A stretch of DNA of 64,000 bases from positions 186,001-250,000 of the forward strand of contig NZ_FQZS01000005.1 of NCBI RefSeq assembly GCF_900142105.1, in the 5' to 3' direction. Position numbers and translations under genes: made by a program. How positions within the stretch are numbered: the first letter of the stretch is position 1; each line of letters begins with the position of its first letter. The notes beneath the pieces were generated by a model. That model had not been told where the DNA came from and searched no databases. It saw only the letters and a program-made list of their open reading frames with translations. The stretch is from Lutispora thermophila DSM 19022. GTDB lineage: Bacteria; Bacillota; Clostridia; Lutisporales; Lutisporaceae. This document shows positions 9,417 to 19,834 of the stretch, one piece after another.

Positions 9417-11180
9417 TTGAAAGTTGGGAGAATTATTAAGGTATCTGGCCCCTTAGTTGTTGCAGAGGGGATGGATGAAGCTAATGTATATGATGTAGTT
9501 CATGTTTCAAATAATAGGCTCATCGGTGAGATAATTGAGATGAGAGGAGATAGAGCTTCTATTCAGGTATATGAAGAAACAACAGGAATAGGACCTGGAG
9601 ACCCTGTATATACAACAGGAGAACCTCTATCTGTTGAACTTGGACCAGGCTTGATAGAAGCCATGTTTGATGGAATACAGAGACCTCTTGAAGAGTTGAG
9701 GTCAATAGCAGGAGATTTTCTTTCCAGAGGAATAGAAGTAAAAAGCCTTAATAGAGAGAAAAAGTGGTATTTTAAGCCAGCTGTTAAGGTAGGTGATAGG
9801 GTAGAACAAGGTGATGTTATTGGAACAGTACAAGAAACTCCAATAGTTCTACATAAAATAATGGTACCTGCCGGAATATCAGGCGTTGTAACAGAAATTA
9901 AAGAAGGCGAATTTACAGTAGTAGATGATGTTTGTACTCTTGATGGGAAAATTAAACTTCAAATGATGCAGAAATGGCCTGTAAGAAAGGGAAGAGGATA
10001 CAAGAGAAAATTGAATCCTACAGTTCCTCTATTAACAGGACAAAGGGTTATTGATACATTCTTTCCTGTGGCTAAAGGCGGAACGGCTGCTATTCCAGGA
10101 CCTTTCGGTTCTGGTAAGACAGTTGTACAACATCAGCTTGCAAAATGGGCTGATGCTGAGATAGTTGTGTATGTAGGTTGTGGTGAACGTGGAAATGAGA
10201 TGACAGATGTTCTTATGGAATTCCCGGAGATAATTGATCCAACTACCGGTGAGTCCTTGATGAAGAGAACAGTTCTTATAGCAAATACTTCAAACATGCC
10301 TGTTGCAGCCAGAGAGGCATCTATTTATACAGGAATAACCATAGCTGAATACTTCAGAGATATGGGTTATTCAGTAGCAATAATGGCTGACTCTACTTCC
10401 AGATGGGCAGAGGCTCTAAGGGAAATGTCAGGAAGACTTGAAGAAATGCCTGGAGATGAAGGTTACCCTGCATATCTTGCATCTCGTGCAGCTGAATTTT
10501 ATGAAAGGGCAGGAAAAGTAGTTTGCTATGGAAGCGATAACAGAGAAGGTGCAGTAACAGTTATAGGTGCGGTATCACCTCCAGGTGGAGATATTTCCGA
10601 ACCTGTTTCCCAGGCAACTTTAAGAATCGTTAAGGTTTTCTGGAACTTGGATTATGCACTATCCTATAAGAGGCATTTTCCAGCAATAAACTGGCTTAAT
10701 TCCTATTCTTTGTATCAGTCTAAAATTGATGAGTGGATGAATCAAAATGTAGATCCTGAATTTGCATCCAATAGAGCCAAAGCCATGAGTTTGCTTCAGG
10801 ATGAAACAGGACTTCTGGAAATAGTTAGATTGGTCGGTAGAGATTCTCTTTCAGAGGAAGATCAATTAAAGCTTGAAGCAACAAAATCCATAAGAGAGGA
10901 TTTTCTACAGCAAAATGCTTTCCACGATGTTGATACCTTCTGCTCGTTGAAGAAGCAGAATAAAATGCTCAAATTGATTCTAAACTTCTATGATCAAGGA
11001 AAGAGAGCATTAGAACAAGGGGTCTACTTAAAGGATATCCTTAATTTGGATGTTAGAAACAGGATAGCTCGTGCTAAATATATTCCAGAAGAAAACATAG
11101 ATGAGATAGACAAAATCAACGAAGAATTAATAGCCAGCATAGACAATCTAATAAGCAAGGGAGGTATCCTTGATGCTTAA
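9417..11180 (+). CDS. ntpA: V-type ATPase catalytic subunit A
   Basis: 587 residues. The P-loop GPFGSGKT is at 228-235. The bulge domain typical of A subunits lies before it (about 110-200). Conserved GERGNEM and [12 protein letters not shown] motifs follow, the latter part of the catalytic site. It hydrolyses or makes ATP in the A3B3 head. The start is TTG with a strong AAGGAGAGG 7 nt before. The end overlaps ntpB. Confidence 0.97.
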   Translation: MKVGRIIKVSGPLVVAEGMDEANVYDVVHVSNNRLIGEIIEMRGDRASIQVYEETTGIGPGDPVYTTGEPLSVELGPGLIEAMFDGIQRPLEELRSIAGDFLSRGIEVKSLNREKKWYFKPAVKVGDRVEQGDVIGTVQETPIVLHKIMVPAGISGVVTEIKEGEFTVVDDVCTLDGKIKLQMMQKWPVRKGRGYKRKLNPTVPLLTGQRVIDTFFPVAKGGTAAIPGPFGSGKTVVQHQLAKWADAEIVVYVGCGERGNEMTDVLMEFPEIIDPTTGESLMKRTVLIANTSNMPVAAREASIYTGITIAEYFRDMGYSVAIMADSTSRWAEALREMSGRLEEMPGDEGYPAYLASRAAEFYERAGKVVCYGSDNREGAVTVIGAVSPPGGDISEPVSQATLRIVKVFWNLDYALSYKRHFPAINWLNSYSLYQSKIDEWMNQNVDPEFASNRAKAMSLLQDETGLLEIVRLVGRDSLSEEDQLKLEATKSIREDFLQQNAFHDVDTFCSLKKQNKMLKLILNFYDQGKRALEQGVYLKDILNLDVRNRIARAKYIPEENIDEIDKINEELIASIDNLISKGGILDA

Positions 11181-12561
11181 AGAATACAGAACTGTAAGGG
11201 AAGTAGTAGGTCCCTTGATGGTAGTAGAAGGGGTAGAAGGAGTAAAATACGAAGAGTTAGTTGAGATAGAAATGCATAACGGAGAAAAGAGACGTGGCAG
11301 AGTTTTGGAAATCAATGAAGATAAGGCCATGGTTCAACTCTTTGAAGGTTCTAGCGGAATCAACTTAAAAAATACCAAAGTAAGGTTCTTGGGCAAACCA
11401 TTGGAACTGGGAGTTTCTCCGGATATGATAGGAAGAGTATTTGATGGAATGGGACGTCCAAAAGATAACGGACCTAAAATTATACCTGAAAAAAAGATTG
11501 ATATAAATGGTGTGCCCATGAATCCTGTAGCCAGGGATTATCCCAATGAGTTTATACAAACAGGAATTTCATGTATTGATGGATTGAATACCCTTGTTAG
11601 AGGACAAAAGCTTCCTATTTTCTCTGGGTCAGGATTACCGCATAATGAAGTTGCAGCTCAGATAGCAAGACAGGCTACAGTATTGGGTACAGAAGAAAAA
11701 TTTGCTGTTGTGTTTGCAGCCATGGGAATTACATTTGAAGAAGCCGAGTTCTTTATTAATGACTTTACTAAAACTGGTGCCATTGACAGGGCAGTATTGT
11801 TCATAAATCTGGCTGATGACCCGGCAATAGAGAGAATTGCAACACCTCGTATGGCTCTTACTTGTGCCGAATATCTTGCATTTGAAAGGGATATGCATGT
11901 ATTGGTTATCCTAACAGACATGACAAACTATGCTGAAGCATTGAGAGAAATATCAGCAGCCAGAAAGGAAGTTCCCGGTAGAAGAGGATATCCTGGATAT
12001 CTATATACAGACCTTTCCACCATATATGAAAGGGCAGGAAGAATAAGAGGTAGAAAGGGCTCCATTACTCAGATACCTATATTAACAATGCCTGAAGACG
12101 ATATTACTCACCCAATACCGGACTTAACAGGATATATAACAGAAGGACAGATAATATTGTCAAGGGAATTATATAAGAGAGGGTTACAGCCCCCTATAAA
12201 TGTTGTACCTTCCCTATCAAGACTTAAAGATAAAGGTATAGGAAAAGGAAAGACAAGAGAAGATCATGCTGATACAATGAATCAGTTATATGCGGCGTAT
12301 ACTTCAGGAAGAGAGGCAAGAGAGTTGGCAACAATTCTTGGCGAATCTGCTCTTTCCGAAGCAGATAGAGCTTTTGCTAAATTTGCTGAAGAGTTTGATA
12401 AGCGCTATGTTAATCAGGGCTACTATACAAATAGAAGTATAATCGATACCTTAGATTTGGGATGGGAATTGCTAAAGATTATTCCAAGAAGTGAGCTCAA
12501 GAGAATCAGGGATGAATACCTTGATAAGTATTTGCCACAAGATGATAAAGGGGCTGAGTAG
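11173..12561 (+). CDS. ntpB: V-type ATPase regulatory subunit B
   Basis: 462 residues. It has the degenerate nucleotide-binding loop [18 protein letters not shown] in place of a P-loop, and [15 protein letters not shown]-like conserved sequence. It alternates with subunit A in the head. The ATG at 11173 has GGGAGG 7 nt upstream; a TTG one codon earlier is possible. It overlaps ntpA by 8 bp. Confidence 0.96.
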   Translation: MLKEYRTVREVVGPLMVVEGVEGVKYEELVEIEMHNGEKRRGRVLEINEDKAMVQLFEGSSGINLKNTKVRFLGKPLELGVSPDMIGRVFDGMGRPKDNGPKIIPEKKIDINGVPMNPVARDYPNEFIQTGISCIDGLNTLVRGQKLPIFSGSGLPHNEVAAQIARQATVLGTEEKFAVVFAAMGITFEEAEFFINDFTKTGAIDRAVLFINLADDPAIERIATPRMALTCAEYLAFERDMHVLVILTDMTNYAEALREISAARKEVPGRRGYPGYLYTDLSTIYERAGRIRGRKGSITQIPILTMPEDDITHPIPDLTGYITEGQIILSRELYKRGLQPPINVVPSLSRLKDKGIGKGKTREDHADTMNQLYAAYTSGREARELATILGESALSEADRAFAKFAEEFDKRYVNQGYYTNRSIIDTLDLGWELLKIIPRSELKRIRDEYLDKYLPQDDKGAE

Positions 12562-13203
12562 ATGGCTAAGCTGAATGTTAATCCTACTCGTATGGAGATG
12601 TCCAATCTCAAGAAAAGATTGGTTACAGCCAAGAGAGGGCATAAACTCCTAAAGGATAAACAAGACGAGCTTATGAGGAGATTCATCGAATTAATTAAAA
12701 AGAATAAGTCCTTAAGGATGGAAGTAGAAAGGGAACTTCAGGAATCGTTCAAGGACTTTCTCATAGCCAGCGCAGTTATGTCTCCTGAAATGCTTGAGGA
12801 AGCAGTAGCTTATCCTAAGGAAAGCATTACAGTTGACATAAAGAAAAAGAACATAATGAGTGTACATGTGCCGGTTATGAATTTTATCAGAAAATTTGAT
12901 GGTGATGAAGGCAGCATTTATCCTTATGGCTTTGCCCAAACTTCATCTGAATTGGATGATGCAATATCAAAGTTATACGGGATCATGCCAAAATTGCTGG
13001 AATTAGCAGAGGTAGAAAAGGCCTGCCAGCTTATGGCCAATGAAATCGAAAAGACAAGAAGAAGGGTAAATGCCCTTGAATATAGAACAATACCTGATTT
13101 GGAAGAAACCATCAGATATATCAGAATGAAATTGGATGAAAGCGAAAGAAGCACTATAACTCGTCTTATGAAGGTAAAAGATATGATAAGCAAAGAAGCA
13201 TAG
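12562..13203 (+). CDS. ntpD: V-type ATPase central rotor subunit D
   Basis: 213 residues. Long N- and C-terminal helices flank a small middle domain. The start [17 protein letters not shown] and the end region [18 protein letters not shown] are typical of subunit D, the central shaft. It follows the ntpB stop directly and is the last gene before a strong terminator. No NtpJ-type K+ transporter gene follows, unlike E. hirae. Confidence 0.95.
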   Translation: MAKLNVNPTRMEMSNLKKRLVTAKRGHKLLKDKQDELMRRFIELIKKNKSLRMEVERELQESFKDFLIASAVMSPEMLEEAVAYPKESITVDIKKKNIMSVHVPVMNFIRKFDGDEGSIYPYGFAQTSSELDDAISKLYGIMPKLLELAEVEKACQLMANEIEKTRRRVNALEYRTIPDLEETIRYIRMKLDESERSTITRLMKVKDMISKEA

Positions 13204-13222
13204 GGATTACTAATAATACTAT

Positions 13223-13260
13223 AAAAATCTGCGGCTTTATATGTCGCGGATTTTTTCTTT
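13223..13260 (+). terminator. Rho-independent terminator of the V-ATPase operon
   Basis: Stem AAAAATCTGCG/CGCGGATTTTTT with one G-U pair and a T-rich tail TTTTTTCTTTT, 20 bp after ntpD. Confidence 0.85.
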
Positions 13261-13265
13261 TAAAC

Positions 13266-13295
13266 TTGACATTGCCAAGTTGTTAAACTTATAAT
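13266..13295 (+). promoter_or_regulatory. Sigma-A promoter of lgt
   Basis: Consensus TTGACA, 18 bp, consensus TATAAT, just after the V-ATPase terminator and 70 bp before lgt. It is one of the best vegetative promoters in the window. Confidence 0.8.
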
Positions 13296-13364
13296 CATAA
13301 ACAGCCGAATAATATCAAAAACTATGTAGAAGAAACGTTACTATGAAGAATTGGAGGGGTTCCA

Positions 13365-14099
13365 GTGAATCCTGTTGCATTTGAGATTTTTGGAATATCC
13401 ATAAGATGGTATGGTATCTTGATTTCTTTAGGGATGCTAATTGGAATATTTCTAGCATATTCTGAAGCTAAAAAACAAGGTTATAATCCAGATGATATTA
13501 TTGATTTGGCATTGTGGGCCATACCTTCCGCATTGATTGGTGCAAGACTTTATTATGTAATTTTCCAATGGGAGTACTATAAAGGAGATATATTGAGAAT
13601 AATAAATACAAGAGAAGGTGGCCTTGCAATACATGGCGGGCTAATTGGAGGAATTCTGGCAGGATATTTGTTTACCAGAGTCAAGAAGATGCCTTTCTGG
13701 AAAACTGCAGATATAGTAGCACCTTCTATTGCATTGGGTCAGGCTATCGGAAGATGGGGAAATTTCATCAATGGAGAAGCGCATGGTGGACCTACTAATC
13801 TACCTTGGGCTATCATGGTTGATGGTGTGAAAGTACATCCTACTTTTTTATATGAATCTTTATGGGATTTCGGTTTGTTTTTATTTTTGATATTTTATAG
13901 AAAGAAAAAGAAGTTTGATGGAGAGATAATCCTGCTATATGGAATCATATATTCTGCAGGGAGATTTTGGATTGAAGGATTAAGGACAGATAGCTTGATG
14001 TTTATGGGTATGAGAGTAGCACAATTAGTAAGTGTAGTGATAATCATACTTGGGTTGATTGCTTATAGCAGATTGCGAAGGAATAATAAAACAAGTTGA
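13365..14099 (+). CDS. lgt: Prolipoprotein diacylglyceryl transferase
   Basis: 244 residues, about seven membrane helices. Lgt moves diacylglycerol from phosphatidylglycerol to the lipobox cysteine of prolipoproteins. The conserved HGGLIGG and the Lgt signature GRWGNFINGEAHG are visible, as is the C-terminal GRFWIEGLRTDSL. The GTG start has TTGGAGGGG upstream. It has its own promoter and terminator; PstS, encoded in this window, is a likely substrate. Confidence 0.96.
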   Translation: MNPVAFEIFGISIRWYGILISLGMLIGIFLAYSEAKKQGYNPDDIIDLALWAIPSALIGARLYYVIFQWEYYKGDILRIINTREGGLAIHGGLIGGILAGYLFTRVKKMPFWKTADIVAPSIALGQAIGRWGNFINGEAHGGPTNLPWAIMVDGVKVHPTFLYESLWDFGLFLFLIFYRKKKKFDGEIILLYGIIYSAGRFWIEGLRTDSLMFMGMRVAQLVSVVIIILGLIAYSRLRRNNKTS

Positions 14100-14137
14100 T
14101 ATATTGCATATGAAAATAAATATAAATCAAAAAATAC

Positions 14138-14182
14138 AAATAGTGCATTTGAATATAGTTCTAATGCACTATTTTGTTTTTT
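14138..14182 (+). terminator. Terminator after lgt
   Basis: Perfect 12-bp stem AAATAGTGCATT/AATGCACTATTT followed by TTGTTTTTT. The tail overlaps the -35 box of the next candidate promoter. Confidence 0.85.
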
Positions 14183-14202
14183 AAATATAATTTTCGTATA
14201 TA
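14174..14202 (+). promoter_or_regulatory. Candidate promoter of the mraZ operon
   Basis: TTGTTT, 17 bp, TATATA. The -10 ends 36 bp before the first MraZ-like box, so bound MraZ would sit just downstream of the start site, as known for E. coli mraZ. Confidence 0.4.
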
Positions 14203-14238
14203 TTGGAAGGATTTTTAAATAATGTAGAGAATTATAGT

Positions 14239-14291
14239 AGTGGTACGAAGTGGAGTAAAGTGGTAGATAGTGAAGTAAAATAGTAAAGTGG
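14239..14291 (+). promoter_or_regulatory. MraZ-box array (putative operator)
   Basis: AGTGG occurs at 14239, 14249 and 14259, AGTGA at 14269 and AGTGG again at 14287. The first four are spaced exactly 10 bp, one helical turn. MraZ is known to bind short TGG-containing direct repeats in front of its own gene, so this is a probable autoregulatory operator. The last box overlaps the mraZ ribosome-binding region. Confidence 0.75.
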
Positions 14292-14299
14292 TGGCAGGG

Positions 14300-14731
14300 A
14301 TGTTCATAGGTGAGTACAGGCATAGTCTTGATAATAAAAACAGACTGATAATGCCTGCAAAATTTAGAGATGAGCTAGGTTCAAGTTTTGTCATGACTAA
14401 GGGTTTGGATAATTGCCTTTTCATTTATTCCATGGAAGAGTGGAGGAATATTGAGAATAAGCTCAAGACATTGCCTATGACCAATAAGGATGCAAGAGCA
14501 TTTGTGAGATTTTTCTTTGCCGGAGCCACTGAATGTGAAGTTGATAAACAAGGTAGGGTATTAATACCAGCTAATTTAAAGGAATTTGCAAAAATTGATA
14601 AAGATGTCGTGATCATTGGGGTATCAACAAGGCTGGAAATATGGAGCATTGATGAATGGAATAAATTTAACAATGATGCAAATATTAGCTATGAAGATGT
14701 AGCTGAAAAGATGTCGCAGCTGGGAATATAG
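14300..14731 (+). CDS. mraZ: Transcriptional regulator MraZ
   Basis: 143 residues, the same length as B. subtilis MraZ, with two SpoVT/AbrB-like halves ([20 protein letters not shown] and [15 protein letters not shown]). It is a ring-forming DNA-binding regulator of the division cluster. ATG 14300 gives the canonical N-terminus; upstream in-frame GTG codons at 14288 and 14291 lie inside the operator repeats and are unlikely starts. Confidence 0.95.
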   Translation: MFIGEYRHSLDNKNRLIMPAKFRDELGSSFVMTKGLDNCLFIYSMEEWRNIENKLKTLPMTNKDARAFVRFFFAGATECEVDKQGRVLIPANLKEFAKIDKDVVIIGVSTRLEIWSIDEWNKFNNDANISYEDVAEKMSQLGI

Positions 14732-14748
14732 GGATAGAAGGTGATTAT

Positions 14749-15690
14749 TTGAATTTTGTTCATATTCCGGTTTTGTTAAAGGAATGCATTGAAGGATTGA
14801 ATATAAAAAAAGGCGGTATATATGTTGACGGAACTATTGGAGGTGCAGGTCATTCAAAGGAAATAGCAAGGTTTATGGGAGATGGCACATTAATAGGTAT
14901 CGATCAGGATATAAATGCAATCAATGCAGCGAGAGACAGATTAAAAGATTATGGAGATCATGTAAAACTTGTAAATGATAATTTTAAAAATATGAAGTCC
15001 ATTGTTCAAAGTTTAGGCATTGAAAAAGTCGATGGTATATTGCTGGATTTGGGAGTATCGTCACATCAGCTGGATGAGGAAGAAAGAGGATTTAGTTATA
15101 TGAAGGATGCAGCTTTGGACATGAGGATGGACAGAAGCAATCCCTTAACTGCAGAGATAATTGTTAATCAATGGTCAGAAGAGGAGATCCACAACATAAT
15201 TAAAGAATATGGGGAAGAAAGATGGGCTAAAAGGATAGCGGAGTTTATAGTAAAAGAAAGGCAAAAAAATAAAATTACCTCTACATTACAGCTGGTAGAT
15301 ATAATTAAATCTGCTATACCTGCTTCTGCCAGAAGGGAAGGTCCTCATCCTGCCAAGAGAACATTTCAAGCTCTCAGGATAGCAGTAAATGATGAACTTG
15401 GTATACTTGAAAAGGCAATTAAAGATGGAGTGGATTTACTGAAACCGGAAGGGAGAATATGCATAATTACATTTCACTCCTTAGAAGATAGGATTGTTAA
15501 AAATACATTCAGCAAATTAGAAAAACCATGTACCTGCCCCCCAAGAATACCGCAATGTATATGTGGGCAAGTGCCTGTGGTGAGAATAGTGACCAGAAAA
15601 CCTGTTATACCTGGAGAAAAAGAATTGGCTGAAAATCCTAGGTCAAGAAGTGCTAAATTGAGAGTAGCAGAAAGATTGGTTCTAAAGTAG
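14749..15690 (+). CDS. rsmH: 16S rRNA (cytosine(1402)-N(4))-methyltransferase
   Basis: 313 residues. It methylates N4 of C1402 in 16S rRNA using S-adenosylmethionine. [23 protein letters not shown] (SAM loop), [10 protein letters not shown] and the C-terminal [12 protein letters not shown] are all family signatures. The start is TTG with AGAAGGTGA upstream. The position after mraZ is universal for the dcw cluster. Confidence 0.97.
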   Translation: MNFVHIPVLLKECIEGLNIKKGGIYVDGTIGGAGHSKEIARFMGDGTLIGIDQDINAINAARDRLKDYGDHVKLVNDNFKNMKSIVQSLGIEKVDGILLDLGVSSHQLDEEERGFSYMKDAALDMRMDRSNPLTAEIIVNQWSEEEIHNIIKEYGEERWAKRIAEFIVKERQKNKITSTLQLVDIIKSAIPASARREGPHPAKRTFQALRIAVNDELGILEKAIKDGVDLLKPEGRICIITFHSLEDRIVKNTFSKLEKPCTCPPRIPQCICGQVPVVRIVTRKPVIPGEKELAENPRSRSAKLRVAERLVLK

Positions 15691-15707
15691 AGTAAGGGGG
15701 AATAAAA

Positions 15708-16202
15708 ATGTTAGTAGCAGATAACAGAGCATATGATTACAGCAGAGAAAACTATATAAATGACATACCCCATTATGAAGAGAATAAAAAGACTGGAGTT
15801 AAAAAGGCTAAAAAGGCAAAGCAAAAAGTTGGCATCCTGCCTATCATATTGGTGTTCTCAATGAGCATCATAATGATATCCAGATACGCCTATATAGCTG
15901 AAATTAACTTCAATATTAGCAAACTTGAGAAGGAGTATAAAGAAATACTTAAGCAAAACCAAGCAATGACAGTAAGCTTAATGAGCACCATAAATCTCCA
16001 AACACTGGAAGAAGTTGCTTTAGGTGAACTTAATATGCAATATCCCGGTCCTGATCAAATAGTGTATGTATCAGCGGCAAAACCTGTTGTAGAAGCAAAC
16101 AACGATGAAAAGGAATATTTTTCAAAGGAGGATCTTGAAGAAAATAAATATATAGCTAAAGCCAAACTTCTTATAAATAGCTTTATCAGTCTGTTGGATT
16201 AA
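15708..16202 (+). CDS. ftsL: FtsL-like cell division protein
   Basis: 164 residues with the FtsL/DivIC topology: a Lys-rich cytoplasmic N-terminus (1-44), one membrane segment (about 45-65, IILVFSMSIIMISRYAYIA) and a short coiled coil outside (about 68-105). A longer acidic tail follows. Sequence identity in this family is low; the call rests on topology and on its place between rsmH and the class B PBP. RBS AAGGGGG. Confidence 0.8.
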   Translation: MLVADNRAYDYSRENYINDIPHYEENKKTGVKKAKKAKQKVGILPIILVFSMSIIMISRYAYIAEINFNISKLEKEYKEILKQNQAMTVSLMSTINLQTLEEVALGELNMQYPGPDQIVYVSAAKPVVEANNDEKEYFSKEDLEENKYIAKAKLLINSFISLLD

Positions 16203-16223
16203 GTTTCCCTAGGGGGTGCTAGC

Positions 16224-18206
16224 TTGGCAGGAGTGGCAAAAAAGATTAAGAGAAGAGTATTGTTTTTATTGGCTTCATTTACTCTATTATTTTTTTTACT
16301 TACAGTGAGATTATTTCAAATTCAAATAGTTAATGGTGCAGAATATCAGCAAAAAGCTATTGAACAGTGGACCAGGGATGTACCCATTCCCTCTAAGAGG
16401 GGCATAATATACGACAGAAACGGCAAAGAGTTGGCAACCAATGCACCTGCTTATGAAATATATGTGAGGCCTGTAGAAGTTACGGATAAAGAATCTGTAG
16501 CTCAGACACTTTCCGAGGTTTTGAAAATGGATAAGGAAACCTTGATGAATAAGGTGTCTGCAAATAAAGATACGGTAATAATAAAGAAAAAAGTAGATTC
16601 TGATACGGTAAAGATCCTTAGAGAAAAAAATATCAAGGGTCTAATTTTTGTTGATGATAGTAAAAGATTTTATCCGCAGAGTAATTTTGCTTCTTATGTA
16701 TTAGGTTTTACCAATTATGATAATCAGGGCCAGGATGGAGTGGAAGCAACTTTTGAGAAGTATCTCAACGGCTTTCCTGGGAGAGATATAAAAATGACTG
16801 ATGCACAGGGAAGAGAGCTTCCTGAAAGCGACAGAAAGTATTATGAACCTCAAGATGGTTTGAATCTTATACTTACAATAGATGAAGTTATTCAACATTT
16901 TGCTGAAAAAGCGGTGGAAAATGCTTTAGTAGAGAATAAGGCTAAGAGAGTCACAGCCATAGTTATGGAACCAAAAACAGGAGATATTCTTGCTATGGCA
17001 ATCAAGCCTGATTATGATAATAATAATCCAAGAGAGGTTCCGGAGGATCTAATTGATCAATGGGATTCCATGTCATCAACGGAGCAATACAATGCTTTGT
17101 TTAAAATTTGGAGAAATCCTGCCATTTCAGATACCTATGAGCCTGGGTCCACTTTTAAGACCATTACAGCGGCTGCTGGATTGGAAGAAGGTGTAGTAAA
17201 GCCGGATGACAAGTTTTACTGCTCAGGTTCTGTTGTAGTAGCAGGTAGAAGATTGAAATGCTGGAGAAGTTATAATCCACATGGAAGTGAAAGCTTTGCA
17301 GAAGGGGTTCAAAATTCTTGTAACCCTGTTTTTATAGAAGTTGCTCAACGATTAGGAAAAGAGAAATTTTATAAATATATTCAAGCTTTTGGCTTTGGTT
17401 CCCCTACTAATATAAAATTATTAGGAGAAGCTTCAGGAATTGTAAGAAATGTAAATTCAATTGGTCCAGTTGAATTGGCTAATATTTCATTCGGTCAGGG
17501 TATTACAGTTACTCCTATTCAATTGATTACAGCTGTTTCAGCCATCGTCAACGATGGGTATCTTATGGAGCCGAGAATAGCTAAAAAGCTTGTAGATAAT
17601 GAAGGAAACACAGTACATGAGTTTCAACCTCGCGTAGTGAGGCAGGTTATTTCCAAGGAAACATCTGCTACCATGAGGCAGATACTTGAATCGGTTGTAA
17701 CTGAAGGTTCAGGTGGAGGTGCCTACATACCAGGTTATAAAGTAGGAGGAAAAACGGGCACTGCTCAGAAAGCTGAAAACGGTAGATATGTGCCAGGAAA
17801 ATATGTATCTTCCTTTGTAGGTTTTGCTCCTGCAAATGATCCTAAGGTAGTAGTTCTAGTGGTAATTGATGAGCCTGGCGGTGCAAGTTATTATGGTGGT
17901 GTTATTGCAACTCCAGTAGTTAAAAGCATAATATCTGACACGTTGAGGTATTTGGATGTTAAACCTCAATACACTGAGGAAGAAGCAAAGAAGCTGGCGA
18001 AGGAAAAGGTTACAGTTCCGGAAATAAGAAATATGAAACTAAAAGATGCAATAAAGTTATTGGAGCAAAACAAACTGAAATATAGATTGGAAGAAGAGCA
18101 AGGTGAACCTGAACAAGATTCATTGGTACTAGATCAGACTCCAAGGGCCAATGCTAAGGTCAATGAGGGAACAGTAGTAATTATATATGCAAAGCCAAAA
18201 GAATAA
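16224..18206 (+). CDS. spoVD: Class B penicillin-binding protein, SpoVD/FtsI-like
   Basis: 660 residues. One N-terminal membrane anchor (about 10-30), a pedestal domain, then a transpeptidase domain with S309-T-F-K312, S365-C-N367 and K510-T-G. A single C-terminal PASTA domain (about 597-658) follows. B. subtilis SpoVD has one PASTA domain and PbpB two, so SpoVD is the closer label. The organism may use this protein for division, for spore cortex, or both; no second class B PBP is seen here. TTG start after AGGGGGTG. Confidence 0.9.
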   Translation: MAGVAKKIKRRVLFLLASFTLLFFLLTVRLFQIQIVNGAEYQQKAIEQWTRDVPIPSKRGIIYDRNGKELATNAPAYEIYVRPVEVTDKESVAQTLSEVLKMDKETLMNKVSANKDTVIIKKKVDSDTVKILREKNIKGLIFVDDSKRFYPQSNFASYVLGFTNYDNQGQDGVEATFEKYLNGFPGRDIKMTDAQGRELPESDRKYYEPQDGLNLILTIDEVIQHFAEKAVENALVENKAKRVTAIVMEPKTGDILAMAIKPDYDNNNPREVPEDLIDQWDSMSSTEQYNALFKIWRNPAISDTYEPGSTFKTITAAAGLEEGVVKPDDKFYCSGSVVVAGRRLKCWRSYNPHGSESFAEGVQNSCNPVFIEVAQRLGKEKFYKYIQAFGFGSPTNIKLLGEASGIVRNVNSIGPVELANISFGQGITVTPIQLITAVSAIVNDGYLMEPRIAKKLVDNEGNTVHEFQPRVVRQVISKETSATMRQILESVVTEGSGGGAYIPGYKVGGKTGTAQKAENGRYVPGKYVSSFVGFAPANDPKVVVLVVIDEPGGASYYGGVIATPVVKSIISDTLRYLDVKPQYTEEEAKKLAKEKVTVPEIRNMKLKDAIKLLEQNKLKYRLEEEQGEPEQDSLVLDQTPRANAKVNEGTVVIIYAKPKE

Positions 18207-18234
18207 AAGAACAGTTAGTATAATGGCAAGATAT

Positions 18235-18279
18235 AAGGCAACGGAGTTAAAGAGATTCTTTAATTCCAGTTGCCTTTTT
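18235..18279 (+). terminator. Terminator splitting the dcw cluster
   Basis: Long hairpin: outer arms AAGGCAAC/GTTGCCTT and inner arms GGAGTTAAAG/CTTTAATTCC, then a T run. It lies between spoVD and murE, so the early genes (mraZ to spoVD) form one unit. Confidence 0.85.
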
Positions 18280-18375
18280 ACCAATACTAAAGCATAATAT
18301 TATAGTAAAAGATCAATAATGTATAATAATTACATATATATTCCAATAATTAAAAATATTTATGAGGTGAGATTA

Positions 18376-19833
18376 TTGAAGCTTTCCAAACTATTGGAGG
18401 ATATTAATGTATTGAGATACTCTGGAGATTTGACAACAGAGATAAAAGGAATAACATATGATTCGAGACAAGTAAAAAATAACTATATGTTTATTTGCAT
18501 AAAAGGGAGCAGCTTCGATGGACATGATTATATAGATGAGGCAGTAGAGAAAGGTGCTGTAGCCATAATTGTGGATAAAAGTATTGAAAAAGACAAAGTA
18601 GCGATGGTTCAGGTGGAAAACTCAAGGATGGCCATGCCTATAATTGGAGCCAACTTTTATGGAAGGCCTACTGAAAAGTTAAAACTTATTGGTGTTACAG
18701 GTACCAATGGAAAAACTACTACTACATATCTAATCAGATCAATACTACAACAGGCAGAAAAGAAAACAGGATTAATTGGAACTATATCCATTGATTTAGG
18801 ACAATATGTGATAGAGTCTTCAAGAACCACTCCAGAATCTTTGGATTTGCAAAGAATTTTCCATGATATGGTTTCTAATAATGCTGAATATGCAGTTATG
18901 GAAGTTTCATCTCATTCTTTGGAGTTTGGTCGCGTGGATCAGTGCCAATTTCAAATAGGAATATTCACAAATCTAACCCAGGATCACCTGGATTTTCACA
19001 AGAATTTTGAGAATTATAGAAAGGCAAAGGAAAAACTGTTCTATAAAACAAAGAAAGCAAATATTATCAATATTGACGATGAACATGGAAGAGTAATATA
19101 CAGGAATATAATGGATTTTGATGTTCCTGTTATAACATATGGAATAGATTATGTGGCAGATATAATGGCAAAAGACATAAAAATGGATGATAGTGGCATA
19201 GAATTCAAGTTGGTTACTCCTGATTATGAAACAGTAATTAGAAGCAGTATTCCGGGAAAATTCAGTGTATACAACTCGTTGGCAGCTGCTAGTGCTACTT
19301 ATGTTGAAGGAATTGATAAAGATATTATTTCCAAGGGAATTGAAAATCTGAAGTTTGTTCCTGGAAGATCTGAAGTACTACCTATAAATAAACCCTATAA
19401 AATGATTATAGATTATGCACATGCTCCAGATGGGTTGGAAAACATATTAAAATCCATCAGGAACTATGCAAAAGGAAGAATTATAACCGTATTTGGCTGT
19501 GGTGGTGACAGAGATAAGGCTAAAAGGCCAATTATGGGAGAGATTGCCGGAAGGTTATCGGATTATTGTATAATAACCTCAGATAATCCAAGAAGCGAAG
19601 ATCCTAATGAAATAATAGCTCAAATAGAAGAAGGCATTAAGAACATATCTTGTGATTATATATGTATAGAGAATAGGAAAGATGCGATTAAGCATGCAAT
19701 GATGATGGCAAAGCCTTCAGATATAATATTGCTGGCAGGTAAGGGCCATGAAACATATCAGGTATTGAAGGATAGAGTCATTGATTTTGATGAGAGAGTG
19801 GTAGTAAAAGAGCTTATCGAGGAGGGCATATAG
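18376..19833 (+). CDS. murE: UDP-MurNAc-tripeptide synthetase, meso-DAP type
   Basis: 485 residues from TTG 18376, which has GAGGTGA 5 nt upstream; an ATG 57 bp earlier in the same frame lacks a ribosome site. It adds the third amino acid to UDP-MurNAc-L-Ala-D-Glu. ATP loop GVTGTNGKTTTT. The DNPR motif in SDNPRSEDP marks enzymes that add meso-diaminopimelate rather than lysine, so the peptidoglycan is predicted to be A1gamma type. Confidence 0.96.
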   Translation: MKLSKLLEDINVLRYSGDLTTEIKGITYDSRQVKNNYMFICIKGSSFDGHDYIDEAVEKGAVAIIVDKSIEKDKVAMVQVENSRMAMPIIGANFYGRPTEKLKLIGVTGTNGKTTTTYLIRSILQQAEKKTGLIGTISIDLGQYVIESSRTTPESLDLQRIFHDMVSNNAEYAVMEVSSHSLEFGRVDQCQFQIGIFTNLTQDHLDFHKNFENYRKAKEKLFYKTKKANIINIDDEHGRVIYRNIMDFDVPVITYGIDYVADIMAKDIKMDDSGIEFKLVTPDYETVIRSSIPGKFSVYNSLAAASATYVEGIDKDIISKGIENLKFVPGRSEVLPINKPYKMIIDYAHAPDGLENILKSIRNYAKGRIITVFGCGGDRDKAKRPIMGEIAGRLSDYCIITSDNPRSEDPNEIIAQIEEGIKNISCDYICIENRKDAIKHAMMMAKPSDIILLAGKGHETYQVLKDRVIDFDERVVVKELIEEGI

Positions 19834-19834
19834 T

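Noticed and set aside
11635-11921. Two overlapping 87-codon minus-strand frames inside ntpB
   Set aside because: Both lie wholly in the conserved B subunit gene and show no protein-like pattern.
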